This document shows positions 1 to 7,211 of a stretch of DNA of 14,979 nucleotides, piece by piece. Source of the DNA: Bacteroidota bacterium (GTDB taxonomy: Bacteria; Bacteroidota; Bacteroidia; Chitinophagales; Chitinophagaceae); the NCBI GenBank assembly GCA_947462495.1, contig CANHOY010000019.1:1-14979 (forward strand), read 5' to 3'. The notes under the pieces were generated by a model that was not told where the DNA came from, did no database searches, and saw only the letters and a list, made by a program, of their open reading frames with translations. The position numbers and the translations under genes are program-made. Position 1 is the stretch's first letter; every line of letters begins with the position of its first letter.

Positions 1-282
1 ACTTATAAAGTAGATGTACATATAGATTTTACACCCAAGGTTTCCATAATAGATCAATTAGACCAAACCATTGATTACGTTCATGTATACGCATTGGTTA
101 AAAAAAGAATGGAAATTCCTACTCCTTTATTGGAAACATTAGTAGCTACTATTGCTGAAGATATATTAACAGAACAACCTATTGCGGACAAAGTATTTGT
201 GAAAATTACCAAAGTGATTATGCCTATTCCTCAGTTTGATGGGAATGCATCCGTATCCATAGAAAAAAGCAGAAGCAAGTAA
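1..282 (+). CDS. folB: Dihydroneopterin aldolase, 3' part (start lies outside the window)
   Basis: The reading frame is open from base 1 and gives 93 residues ending at TAA. FolB converts 7,8-dihydroneopterin to 6-hydroxymethyl-dihydropterin plus glycolaldehyde in the cytosolic folate pathway. The family pattern is clear: a beta strand (YKVDVHIDF), then DQLDQTIDYVHVY with the conserved active-site Tyr (visible residue 26), the helix with PTPLLETL, and the strand VKITK followed by PIPQFDG, where Lys71 matches the conserved catalytic Lys, ending in VSIEKSR. Family members are about 120 residues, so roughly 27 N-terminal residues, including the pterin-binding Glu region near the start, are missing to the left. 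The first TTG inside the window (94) is internal to the conserved domain and is not a start. The gene converges on the MATE gene with a 16-base gap. A folate-related cyclo-ligase lies about 3 kb away but in another operon. Identification is confident from motifs alone. Confidence 0.9.
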   Translation, partial: TYKVDVHIDFTPKVSIIDQLDQTIDYVHVYALVKKRMEIPTPLLETLVATIAEDILTEQPIADKVFVKITKVIMPIPQFDGNASVSIEKSRSK

Positions 283-300
283 AAAAGTTCAGTCTTTTTT
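281..300. terminator. Possible bidirectional terminator between convergent genes
   Basis: A perfect 7-bp inverted repeat (AAAAAAG, 6-base loop, CTTTTTT) lies exactly between the two convergent genes and overlaps both stop codons. Each strand reads as an A-run, short stem and T-run. The stem has only one G-C pair and would be weak as RNA, so the call rests mainly on position. Confidence 0.35.
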
Positions 301-1657
301 ATATTTTCTTATCCTTCCAACGTTTTGATTGTATATATAAATAGGAAGGAATTAACAAAGTCAGCCAATAAATAATTTCACACATCCAGCCAATGGTAAT
401 AGGTAATTGATAATGTTCAATAGTCAAGTAGGCGTATATTATATAAATAATAATGGCTACAAATTCAATCGCTAAATTAATTTTTGATTGACCTGTTCCA
501 GTGACGGCATTTAACCAAATTGTAGCGATGGACATGATTAATAAGGCAAAGGAAACCACTCTTAATACCGGTATACCTTCTTGCATAAATCCTTCGCCTT
601 GGCCATAGATAGACAAAAATTGATGCGCAAATACATTTAATAATATACAAACCATTAGCGCAAAGCCAAAACTCCATTTTACAATTTTATTAATGAGTGG
701 AATTACTTTATCCTGCATATTTTGTCCAATGATATTGCTTACCATGGTATTAGCAGTAGCTGCAAAGGCCCAGGTAAAACTTCCAAAAAATCCAAATATA
801 TTTCGCATCGCATTGGACACCGCTAAGGCTTGTTCTCCTCTGTGTTCAATTAAAATATAAAAGAACTCCCAGCTAATAATGCTAATCATATACTGCATCA
901 TAATAGGAGAGGATTGTACTAAGATTAGTTTAATGTATTCCCATTTTACTGAAAAGCTTTTAAAGAGTTCAAAGCGTGCACCAATTTTTTGATAATGAAT
1001 GACTAAGTAAATGACTAATAAGCCCATTACTTCAGAAATGATGGAGGCATAGGCCGCTCCATTTAAGCCCATGGCAGTAAAACCAAAATGACCAAATATT
1101 AAACTGTAATCGAAAAAAATATTGAAGATGGCTTCGGTGGCAGTACCAATAATTAAATAATTACTTTGATTGGTGCCTACTAATAATGCATTACGCATTT
1201 GATAGATGAATAAAAATGGAATCCCCCAAATTCTAATTTTCAGAAATTCAATCACCGTATTAGCGCGTGCTGGATCGTGTAATAAACTATGAAAAATGGA
1301 AGGGGCTACAAAATAGGTAAAGGATATTCCGAGGATGGATAAGAAGATGGAAATAATCACTCCTTGTGAAAATAAGATGCCAATTTCATCCACTCTGTTT
1401 TCCCCAGCACGACGTGAAATTAGCGCTTGTAGGCCATTATTTAAACCTTGGCCCATAACCCCAAAAATTAAATAAAACACCCCGGTAATGCCTCCAATGG
1501 CGAGTGCTTCTGAACTAAGGGCACCTAAGAAAATATTGTTGATCACAAAATTTACCTGAGGTACCATTATCGCTAAAGCAATAGGCAATGAAATAGCCAA
1601 AATTTGCTTACTGCTAATGGTAACTTGTAAGGAAGGGGTAGTGGGACTTGAACTCAT
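299..1657 (-). CDS. MATE-family multidrug/metabolite exporter
   Basis: This 452-residue protein is a multi-pass inner-membrane transporter of the MATE (multidrug and toxin extrusion) type, which exports organic cations, drugs or metabolites using a Na+ or H+ gradient. The sequence shows about twelve hydrophobic segments arranged as two similar halves (roughly residues 20-210 and 240-440). The first half contains the MATE-like run IMVPQVNFVINNIFLGALS and then a Gly/Gln/Asn-rich segment (GVMGQGLNNGLQALISRRAG). The second half repeats the theme with AATANTMVSNIIGQN. Length is normal for the family (about 440-480). The start ATG at 1655-1657 precedes a short polar tail before the first membrane helix. 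It is divergent from the DUF3822-rnr operon and convergent with folB, so it is probably transcribed alone. Substrate and coupling ion cannot be told from the sequence. Confidence 0.88.
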   Translation of the reverse strand: MSSSPTTPSLQVTISSKQILAISLPIALAIMVPQVNFVINNIFLGALSSEALAIGGITGVFYLIFGVMGQGLNNGLQALISRRAGENRVDEIGILFSQGVIISIFLSILGISFTYFVAPSIFHSLLHDPARANTVIEFLKIRIWGIPFLFIYQMRNALLVGTNQSNYLIIGTATEAIFNIFFDYSLIFGHFGFTAMGLNGAAYASIISEVMGLLVIYLVIHYQKIGARFELFKSFSVKWEYIKLILVQSSPIMMQYMISIISWEFFYILIEHRGEQALAVSNAMRNIFGFFGSFTWAFAATANTMVSNIIGQNMQDKVIPLINKIVKWSFGFALMVCILLNVFAHQFLSIYGQGEGFMQEGIPVLRVVSFALLIMSIATIWLNAVTGTGQSKINLAIEFVAIIIYIIYAYLTIEHYQLPITIGWMCEIIYWLTLLIPSYLYIQSKRWKDKKI

Positions 1658-1663
1658 TAATTA

Positions 1664-1671
1664 CAAATCTA
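1664..1671 (-). promoter_or_regulatory. Candidate -7 promoter element for the MATE gene
   Basis: Read on the minus strand this is TAGATTTG, an exact match to the Bacteroidota -7 consensus TAnnTTTG, ending 6 bases before the MATE start codon. The nearest upstream TTTG (bases 1685-1688 on the minus strand) is only 13 bases away, shorter than the usual 19-21, so the -33 part is not convincing. If it is used, the transcript would be nearly leaderless. Confidence 0.3.
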
Positions 1672-1706
1672 CAATTAGTTTCTGCAAAGAACTGCCTCTT
1701 TTTTAA

Positions 1707-1714
1707 TATCATTG
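1707..1714 (+). promoter_or_regulatory. Candidate -7 promoter element for the DUF3822-rnr operon
   Basis: TATCATTG matches the Bacteroidota -7 consensus TAnnTTTG at all but one fixed position and ends 15 bases before the ATG at 1730. No good TTTG is seen at the -33 distance. The element would overlap the alternative TTG start at 1712, which supports choosing the ATG at 1730. Confidence 0.3.
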
Positions 1715-1729
1715 CATAAGAATTACAAC

Positions 1730-2542
1730 ATGGCACAAAAGAAATTAAGCGTTTATGGAAATTTAGTGAGTACGGCCAATAATAAGGTGGAAAATCTTTA
1801 TTTAGTAGTGGACCATCAAAGCATTGTTTTTGTAGTAAAAAATAGGCTCATCAATGAATTTGTGGCCATTGAACATTTTGTAAATACGCCTGAACAACCT
1901 GGCTGGAATCAATTAATTGGTTTTTTACAAAACAATTCAACTTTAATACATTCTGTATTTAACAAAATTTATTTTGTAATGAATGGGTCAAGAATGTTAT
2001 TAACTAAAGAACATGCTATAGACGATTCATTGCAATATGCCAATGAGTTACAATTGGTTTTTGGAAAAGTAGAAGCCGAAGAAATTTATACGACCACCAT
2101 TGATGCTAAACATTTTTTAGTGTATGGCATCCCTGATGAATTAAGCTCTTTATTAACGAGAACTTTCCCCACAGGGAAATGGCAACATTATGCTAGCTTT
2201 TTATTGCAAAACACAAGTGTCAATGAAGTGCAATTGGTTTTATTTGATGCCCATTTTATGATTCATATTAAAGAGCAAGGACATACAAAATTGTTAAACC
2301 ATTATTCTTTAAGTGAGAAAGATCAAAATATCTTTACTGTTTTAAATGCTTGTATTCAGTCTGGTATAGATACCAATACAGTTCACTTAAAAGTGATTGG
2401 GCAAGATCAAGCATTATTTGTGCAAACCTTAATTCCATATTTTATGAGTGCTACGATGGCTCCCATTAAAGATGCTGGAATTGGGGCCACATTAAATAAA
2501 GAATTCCCAAATCCTTATTACGCACCTTATTTAATATTTTAA
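1730..2542 (+). CDS. DUF3822 family protein (function unknown)
   Basis: This 270-residue protein starts MAQKKLSVYGN and has no signal peptide or membrane segment, so it is probably cytosolic. Its features and its place directly before rsmD match the Bacteroidota-restricted family DUF3822. From memory, a structure of a member from Bacteroides thetaiotaomicron was described as having an actin-like ATPase fold; I cannot check that here. The sequence alternates strands and helices, with runs such as LYLVVDHQSIVFVVKN near the N-terminus and a second similar run (EVQLVLFDAHFMIHI) around residues 165-180, consistent with a duplicated fold. The start is placed at the ATG rather than the in-frame TTG at 1712, because TTG falls inside a candidate promoter element. 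Its TAA shares one base with the ATG of rsmD, so the two are likely translationally coupled. A role in rRNA modification or envelope synthesis would be only a guess from neighbours. Confidence 0.8.
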   Translation: MAQKKLSVYGNLVSTANNKVENLYLVVDHQSIVFVVKNRLINEFVAIEHFVNTPEQPGWNQLIGFLQNNSTLIHSVFNKIYFVMNGSRMLLTKEHAIDDSLQYANELQLVFGKVEAEEIYTTTIDAKHFLVYGIPDELSSLLTRTFPTGKWQHYASFLLQNTSVNEVQLVLFDAHFMIHIKEQGHTKLLNHYSLSEKDQNIFTVLNACIQSGIDTNTVHLKVIGQDQALFVQTLIPYFMSATMAPIKDAGIGATLNKEFPNPYYAPYLIF

Positions 2543-3075
2543 TGAGAATTATTTCAGGAAAATATGGAGGTCGGAGAATTCATCCACCTAGTCATATGCC
2601 TCATACTAGGCCTACTACTGATGTGGCTAAAGAAGGGCTTTTTAATATTTTACAAACCAGAGTTCAATTGGAAGGTGCAAGCACTTTAGATTTATTCGGT
2701 GGTACGGGTTGCATTAGTTATGAGTTGGCTTCTAGAGGGGCTAGTCATTTAACCATTGTTGAAAAAGACGGTCAAATGTTGGAATTTATTAAATCCAATA
2801 TTGAACATTTAAAAATTGACAATACGCAGATGGTGAGAATGGATGTATTCCAATATTTAAATAGTTGTACTCAACAATTTGATATCATTTTTGCGGGGCC
2901 TCCTTATTCCTTAAATACGATTGATGATTTACCTAGAATTATAGTGGAAAGAAAATTAATTTCACCCGAAGGTTATTTTATATTAGAACACACTCCACGC
3001 AATAATTATGAAAATTTTGCTGGATTTAGTTTTCAAAGAAATTATGGGGCAACAGTTTTTAGCTTTTTTGAATAG
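2542..3075 (+). CDS. rsmD: 16S rRNA (guanine-966 N2)-methyltransferase RsmD, with altered catalytic motif
   Basis: RsmD methylates G966 of 16S rRNA in the small subunit using S-adenosylmethionine. The protein is 177 residues, normal for the family. It begins with the family hallmark MRIISGKYGGRRI, followed by RPTTDVAKEGLFNIL (residues 23-37), the SAM-binding motif DLFGGTG (50-56), the acidic ribose-binding position in VEKD (73-76), and the Bacteroidota-type end RNYGATVFSFFE. The odd point is motif IV. Residues 117-122 read FAGPPY, so Gly119 replaces the Asp or Asn of the (D/N)PPY motif that contacts the target amine. The codons are gcg ggg cct cct tat, in frame with no sign of a shift. The enzyme may be impaired or may use another residue. 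It overlaps the previous gene by one base and is followed 15 bases later by the cyclo-ligase gene. Confidence 0.9.
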   Translation: MRIISGKYGGRRIHPPSHMPHTRPTTDVAKEGLFNILQTRVQLEGASTLDLFGGTGCISYELASRGASHLTIVEKDGQMLEFIKSNIEHLKIDNTQMVRMDVFQYLNSCTQQFDIIFAGPPYSLNTIDDLPRIIVERKLISPEGYFILEHTPRNNYENFAGFSFQRNYGATVFSFFE

Positions 3076-3090
3076 CATAAAATTCATTGT

Positions 3091-3654
3091 ATGATTAAGT
3101 CGGTGGCTAGAAAACAATTGATAGAGCAAAGAAAAAATTTGTCTGTCAATGAATGCCTTAAGATGGACGATTTGCTTTTAATTCAATTACAAAAACTAGA
3201 TTGGTCCAATGTACATTGTGTAGCTAATTTTTACCCTTTAGAACACCACAATGAACCCAATACTTTATTATTGGCCAAGTACCTTAAAGCCATTATCCCT
3301 GAAATACAAATGGTTTATCCAATTATAGATCCCATTAATTTAACGATGCAATTTTATGCCGAAACAGAAATGATTCAGCAAAATCAATATGGGATTATGG
3401 AACCAATGCCCACCCAATTGATTAAGGCGGAGTCCATTGATGTGATTTTGGTCCCACTAATTGGTGTGGATCAATCAGGTCATCGAATAGGGTTTGGTAA
3501 AGGATTCTATGATAAATATTTTGTTAACTTTCCTGCTAATAGGCCTAGAATAGGGGTTTCTTACTTTGAGCCCATTCCAAATATCCAAGATACCCATGAA
3601 TTTGATGTACCTTTAACCCATTGTATTACGCCTTGGAATAGTTATGAATTTTAA
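3091..3654 (+). CDS. 5-formyltetrahydrofolate cyclo-ligase
   Basis: This cytosolic enzyme (also called 5,10-methenyltetrahydrofolate synthetase) uses ATP to turn 5-formyl-THF into 5,10-methenyl-THF, returning a storage or inhibitory folate to the active pool. The 187-residue protein has the family signature RIGFGKGFYD at 142-151, preceded by the strand VILVPLIGVD (127-136). It also has an N-terminal basic helix (RKQLIEQRKNLS) of the kind that binds ATP phosphate, and the YGIMEP segment at 110-115 that contributes to the substrate pocket. Length is typical (180-200). It starts 15 bases after rsmD and its end overlaps lpxK by 11 bases, so it is in the same operon. The link to the other genes is common transcription rather than an obvious pathway. 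Confidence 0.92.
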   Translation: MIKSVARKQLIEQRKNLSVNECLKMDDLLLIQLQKLDWSNVHCVANFYPLEHHNEPNTLLLAKYLKAIIPEIQMVYPIIDPINLTMQFYAETEMIQQNQYGIMEPMPTQLIKAESIDVILVPLIGVDQSGHRIGFGKGFYDKYFVNFPANRPRIGVSYFEPIPNIQDTHEFDVPLTHCITPWNSYEF

Positions 3655-4732
3655 CAATGTTTTTTTAAAATCCTTCAGAGTTTTACTTTTACCATTTGCG
3701 CTTATCTATGGTTGGATTGTTTCTTTAAGAAATTGGATGTATGATAAAAAGTATCTCCATTCTGTTCGATTTAATGTCCCTTTGATTGGTGTGGGTAATT
3801 TGTCATTAGGTGGAACTGGAAAGTCACCTATGGTGGAGCACTTATTATCTATTTTATCTGAAGAGTATAAAATAGGTACCTTAAGTAGAGGGTATAAAAG
3901 AAAAACAAAAGGATATGCTTTAGCGAATCATTTAACTACTGCGTTAGAAATTGGGGATGAGCCCATGCAGTTTCATATTAAATATCCAAATGTGGCCGTA
4001 GCAGTTGGAGAAAGAAGAATAGAAGCTATTCCTCAGTTGATTCAGGATGTGCCCAAAATTCAAGCTATTATTTTGGATGATGCTTTTCAGCATAGAGAAA
4101 TTGAAACAGACTTTAATATTATATTAACGGAATATGATAATTTGTACTGTGATGATTTTTTTATTCCAACCGGCGATTTAAGAGATGAAAGAAAATCGGC
4201 GAAAAGAGCGGACATTATTATAGTCACTAAATGTCCAGCCGATTTAAGTACAAAAGACAGAGATGAGATCATTGAAAAAATTTACCCCGAGCAACACCAA
4301 AGTGTATTTTTTACAACCATCAAATATGAAACCCCTTATCATATTTATAATCCAGCCGATCAATGGATTTTAACTTTGAGAGACGAGGTATTATTGGTTT
4401 GTGGCATAGCCAATCCTTTACCTTTAAAAAATTATATCCACGAAAATACTGATACTTATTATCAATTAAGTTACAGTGATCATCATATTTTTTCTATCGA
4501 AGACTTACAAGAAATAAGAGAAAAATTTGATCAAATTAAATCAAAAAGCAAATTAATATTAACCACCGAAAAAGACGCAGTAAGATTGGTCAAATACACA
4601 CAAGAGTTACACAATATCCCTTTATATGTATTACCCATAAAGCCTAAATTTTTATTTGATTCAGAAAGAAATTTCAATGAATTGGTGTTGAATTATGTTG
4701 CACAATTTTACAAAAAAATAAATGGGAACTAA
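3644..4732 (+). CDS. lpxK: Tetraacyldisaccharide 4'-kinase LpxK (lipid A synthesis)
   Basis: LpxK phosphorylates the 4' position of the tetraacyl-disaccharide 1-phosphate at the inner face of the inner membrane, making lipid IVA. The 362-residue protein has an N-terminal hydrophobic helix (about residues 8-27) that anchors it, then VPLIGVGNLSLGGTGKSP with the P-loop GGTGKSP at 56-62. The conserved SRGYKRKTKG follows at 81-90, and the DDAFQH motif at 145-150 contains the acidic residues expected at the active site. The C-terminal half carries YSDHHIFSIEDL and ILTTEKDAVRL, also typical of LpxK. Length is slightly above the Escherichia coli enzyme (328). It overlaps the genes on both sides by exactly 11 bases, so translation is probably coupled. 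Its presence shows a lipid A-bearing outer membrane, in line with the SusC/D genes. Confidence 0.95.
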   Translation: MNFNNVFLKSFRVLLLPFALIYGWIVSLRNWMYDKKYLHSVRFNVPLIGVGNLSLGGTGKSPMVEHLLSILSEEYKIGTLSRGYKRKTKGYALANHLTTALEIGDEPMQFHIKYPNVAVAVGERRIEAIPQLIQDVPKIQAIILDDAFQHREIETDFNIILTEYDNLYCDDFFIPTGDLRDERKSAKRADIIIVTKCPADLSTKDRDEIIEKIYPEQHQSVFFTTIKYETPYHIYNPADQWILTLRDEVLLVCGIANPLPLKNYIHENTDTYYQLSYSDHHIFSIEDLQEIREKFDQIKSKSKLILTTEKDAVRLVKYTQELHNIPLYVLPIKPKFLFDSERNFNELVLNYVAQFYKKINGN

Positions 4733-6698
4733 AAAGAACACAAAAAAAACAACCACTAAACATACGCACCTGGTAACTACTTACAAGGGCATACTAGATA
4801 TTGCTAAATCCGGAATGGGTTTTGTAATGGTACAGGGATTAGAAAATGATATATTGGTTTTTCCAAACGACTTTAATACCGCCTTAAAAGGGGATGAAGT
4901 AAGTATTAAAATAACAAAAATTAGACAGGCTTCTGGAAAGAAAGAAGGAAAAGTATTGGAGATATTAAAGAGAAAACAAGTTTCTTTTGCAGGCACCATG
5001 CAAGTAAAAGAAAGGACTGCTTTTTTTATACCTAGCAGCGTATTCCCTATGCCAGATATTTATATACCCATGAATAAGTTAAATGGGGCTAAGGACAATG
5101 ATCGGGTATTGGTGCAATTAACCAAATGGGAAAAAGCCAGTCGCAAACCAGAAGGGGAAGTACTAAAAGTATTTACGCCTGAGCAAGAAAATGATTTAGC
5201 CATGCAATCAATAGTGGCAGAAGCGGGGTTTGCTTTGTCCTTTAGTGAAGAGGTAATTGATTTTGCAAAATCTTTAACCGATCAAATAGATGCTGCTGAA
5301 ATTGCAAAACGAAAAGACTATCGCAAGGTGCTTACGTTTACCATTGATCCAGTGGATGCCAAAGATTTTGATGATGCTATTTCTTATCAAATTTTACCTA
5401 ATAAAAATTTAGAGATAGGGGTGCATATTGCAGACGTAAGCCATTTTGTACAACCCAAAACAGCGGTAGATAAAGAAGCCTATGAAAGAGCTACTTCAGT
5501 GTATTTGCCCGATAGAGTTTATCCAATGCTTCCTGAGCGCATATCCAATGAACTATGTTCTCTAAGACCAAAGGAAGATAAGCTTACTTTTTCAGCATGT
5601 TTTGAAGTAGATACACAGGGGAAAATAGTGGGTACCTGGTTTGGTAAAACCATTATTCATTCTGATAGAAGATTTACTTACGAACAAGTACAAGAAATAA
5701 TTGATACTAAAATAGGGGATCATTCCAATGAAATTTTATGGCTATTGGATTGGACACAAAAATTACGCAAAACCAGATTTAATAACGGAGCTATTAATTT
5801 TTCTTCACAAGAAGTACGTTTTACGTTGGATGAAAAAGGAAAGCCTACTGGAATTACCATTAAAGAAAGTAAAGAGTCACATCAATTAATTGAAGAGTTG
5901 ATGTTAAAAGCCAATCAGTTGATTGCACAAAAAATGGGACAGGTTAAAATTAAAAAAGAACCCATTCCTTTTCCGTATCGTGTACACGATCAACCTAATG
6001 AAGAAAAATTAGCACCCTTTATTGCTTTTGCAAAAAAACATGGTTATCCATTTGATATTTCTACACCTACGCATATTGCACATAGTTTTAACGATTTAAT
6101 GTTGGCCTCTAAAGGAAAACCAGAACAACATGTTTTAGAACAATTGGGTATTAGAACCATGGCTAAAGCGGTTTATACCAGCAATAATATTGGCCACTAT
6201 GGATTAGGCTTTGAACATTATTGTCATTTTACTTCACCCATCAGAAGGTATCCAGATATTTTAGTACACCGAATTGTACAATCTGTTTTGTTAGAACAAC
6301 CTATGAATGATTCCGAATTAGAACAAAAATGTGTGCACTGTAGTGAGAGAGAACGTGCTGCGATGGAATCGGAAAGAGCAGCGAATAAATACAAGCAAGT
6401 GGAATTCATGCGTGATTATTTAGGCCAAAGTTTTGAAGGCATCATTAGTGGTGTATCTAGTTTTGGATTTTGGGTAGAAACCATTGAACATAAATGTGAG
6501 GGACTTGTAAGTATTACAACTTTATCAAATTTTGATGATTTTAGATTAGTAGAATCTGATTATGCATTAGTAGGTAGGAGATCGGGGCGTAAATTTAATA
6601 TGGGCGATAAAATTACCATTAAAGTAGTGGCGGCTAATTTAGAAAAACGCCAATTGGATTACGAATGGGAAATGAAAAAATCAATCACCGAATCTTAG
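4722..6698 (+). CDS. rnr: Ribonuclease R (3'-5' exoribonuclease)
   Basis: RNase R degrades structured RNA and defective mRNA and rRNA processively from the 3' end. The 658-residue protein shows a Lys/Thr-rich N-terminus and two cold-shock/OB domains (about residues 18-80 and 85-150). The RNB catalytic domain follows from about 199, and a C-terminal S1 RNA-binding domain lies at about 565-648 (GQSFEGIISGVSSFGFWVE). The metal-binding aspartates are intact in TIDPVDAKDFDDAI: Asp209, Asp215, Asp217 and Asp218 correspond to Asp201, 207, 209 and 210 of E. coli RNase II. The conserved HFTSPIRRYPDILVHR is present. It is shorter than E. coli RNase R (813) because it lacks the N-terminal helix-turn-helix region and the long basic tail; the S1-tailed layout still fits the RNase R/VacB family. 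Its ATG overlaps the lpxK stop by 11 bases, and it is the last gene of the operon. Confidence 0.95.
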   Translation: MGTKKNTKKTTTKHTHLVTTYKGILDIAKSGMGFVMVQGLENDILVFPNDFNTALKGDEVSIKITKIRQASGKKEGKVLEILKRKQVSFAGTMQVKERTAFFIPSSVFPMPDIYIPMNKLNGAKDNDRVLVQLTKWEKASRKPEGEVLKVFTPEQENDLAMQSIVAEAGFALSFSEEVIDFAKSLTDQIDAAEIAKRKDYRKVLTFTIDPVDAKDFDDAISYQILPNKNLEIGVHIADVSHFVQPKTAVDKEAYERATSVYLPDRVYPMLPERISNELCSLRPKEDKLTFSACFEVDTQGKIVGTWFGKTIIHSDRRFTYEQVQEIIDTKIGDHSNEILWLLDWTQKLRKTRFNNGAINFSSQEVRFTLDEKGKPTGITIKESKESHQLIEELMLKANQLIAQKMGQVKIKKEPIPFPYRVHDQPNEEKLAPFIAFAKKHGYPFDISTPTHIAHSFNDLMLASKGKPEQHVLEQLGIRTMAKAVYTSNNIGHYGLGFEHYCHFTSPIRRYPDILVHRIVQSVLLEQPMNDSELEQKCVHCSERERAAMESERAANKYKQVEFMRDYLGQSFEGIISGVSSFGFWVETIEHKCEGLVSITTLSNFDDFRLVESDYALVGRRSGRKFNMGDKITIKVVAANLEKRQLDYEWEMKKSITES

Positions 6699-6747
6699 TA
6701 AAAAGGTTAAAATTTAAAAGAAGGGAATAGCTTAGAACTAGGGTATT

Positions 6748-6778
6748 TGCATGCCTACTCTTTGTAGGTTTTTATGCA
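6748..6778 (+). terminator. Likely Rho-independent terminator after rnr
   Basis: The stem CCTAC (6754-6758) and GTAGG (6764-6768) closes a 5-base loop and is followed directly by TTTTT. An outer pair TGCAT (6748-6752) and ATGCA (6774-6778) can extend the structure. It lies about 50 bases after the rnr stop on the same strand, the expected place to end the five-gene operon. The stem is short, so confidence is moderate. Confidence 0.5.
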
Positions 6779-6879
6779 GAATTATTACAAAACAATCCAG
6801 ATTTAGAATTACTACTAAATAATTACTTTTATTTTATAGTTAATGCTATAGACATTATGGTAAGTGTTTACTAAAAGGG

Positions 6880-6939
6880 TGAATTATATTATAGTAAGGG
6901 ATTCTGCTAATTTTTAATTAAAAAGTAGCGTATAATTCA
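6880..6939. repeat. Nested inverted repeat in the region upstream of susC
   Basis: An outer 9-bp perfect inverted repeat (TGAATTATA at 6880-6888, TATAATTCA at 6931-6939) encloses an inner 24-bp palindrome (6906-6929) with arms GCTAaTTTTTAA and TTAAAAAgTAGC that mismatch at one position. On RNA it could form a long AT-rich hairpin with a 17-base bulge on the left. It could be an operator, a cruciform, a second transcription stop, or a decayed repeat element; nothing in the sequence decides between these. Confidence 0.4.
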
Positions 6940-7127
6940 TGTAAAATGGACACTTCAAAGACAGAATATCTATAGAAATTCAGCGATTTTAAGAATTTTT
7001 AAAATAATATTTTCTTAATATGAAAAAAATATTTAATTAATAATAAATTAATTTATAATTAATAATTATTTATTTTTTAAATATTTATACATTAAAAAAA
7101 AATATATATTATTTTTCGAAATTATTT

Positions 7128-7146
7128 TTTTGTTAATTTAACAAAA
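7128..7146. promoter_or_regulatory. 19-bp palindrome 1 upstream of susC (possible operator)
   Basis: TTTTGTTAA, a single central T (7137), then TTAACAAAA form perfect 9-bp arms. It lies 66-84 bases before the susC start and overlaps the candidate -33 element. The one-base centre makes it a DNA-level dyad rather than a good RNA hairpin, so a dimeric regulator site is the natural reading. No regulator gene is nearby to pair with it. Confidence 0.4.
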
Positions 7147-7159
7147 GATTTTATTTTTA
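7129..7159 (+). promoter_or_regulatory. Candidate susC promoter
   Basis: TTTG at 7129-7132 and TATTTTTA at 7152-7159 are separated by 19 bases, the spacing expected for the Bacteroidota promoter TTTG-N19-21-TAnnTTTG. The -7 element differs from consensus only at the final base. Transcription would begin near 7166, at the left edge of the second palindrome, leaving a 5' leader of about 45 bases. The surroundings are so AT-rich that a chance match is possible. Confidence 0.35.
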
Positions 7160-7164
7160 AAAAA

Positions 7165-7183
7165 ATGTATCATGATGATACAT
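7165..7183. promoter_or_regulatory. 19-bp palindrome 2 in the susC leader
   Basis: ATGTATCAT, a central G (7174), then ATGATACAT are perfect 9-bp arms, the same geometry as the palindrome centred 37 bases upstream but with a different sequence. As RNA it could also fold as a 7-bp stem with a 5-base loop at the very start of the transcript, 28 bases before the susC start. It may be an operator just downstream of the promoter or a 5' stabilising hairpin. Confidence 0.4.
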
Positions 7184-7211
7184 GTGTAGTTCATATAAAA
7201 AACAAAAAGAT

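Larger units (their letters stand above)
6699..7211. other. AT-rich gene-free region between the rnr operon and the susC operon
   Basis: No credible gene is seen in this stretch of about 510 bases. The first part holds the likely rnr terminator, the middle a nested inverted repeat (6880-6939), and the end two 19-bp palindromes and a candidate promoter. From about 6990 to 7165 the sequence is almost pure A/T, far richer than the flanking genes, as is common upstream of strongly transcribed genes. An open frame at 6731-6874 has no ATG, GTG or TTG start near its beginning and is not called. Confidence 0.7.

Noticed and set aside
1712..1729. In-frame TTG start for the DUF3822 gene.
   Set aside because: An ATG lies six codons later, the extra residues look unlike a protein start, and the TTG falls within a candidate -7 promoter element.
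6731..6874. Open frame of 47 codons after rnr, with a hydrophobic, protein-like translation.
   Set aside because: It follows a stop at 6728-6730 and has no ATG, GTG or TTG start near its beginning, overlaps the likely terminator hairpin, and such a length is expected by chance in sequence this AT-rich. A decayed gene fragment cannot be excluded.
7182..7211. Upstream in-frame ATG for susC.
   Set aside because: It would put ten polar residues before a complete signal peptide and lies inside the 7165-7183 palindrome; the ATG at 7212 fits better.
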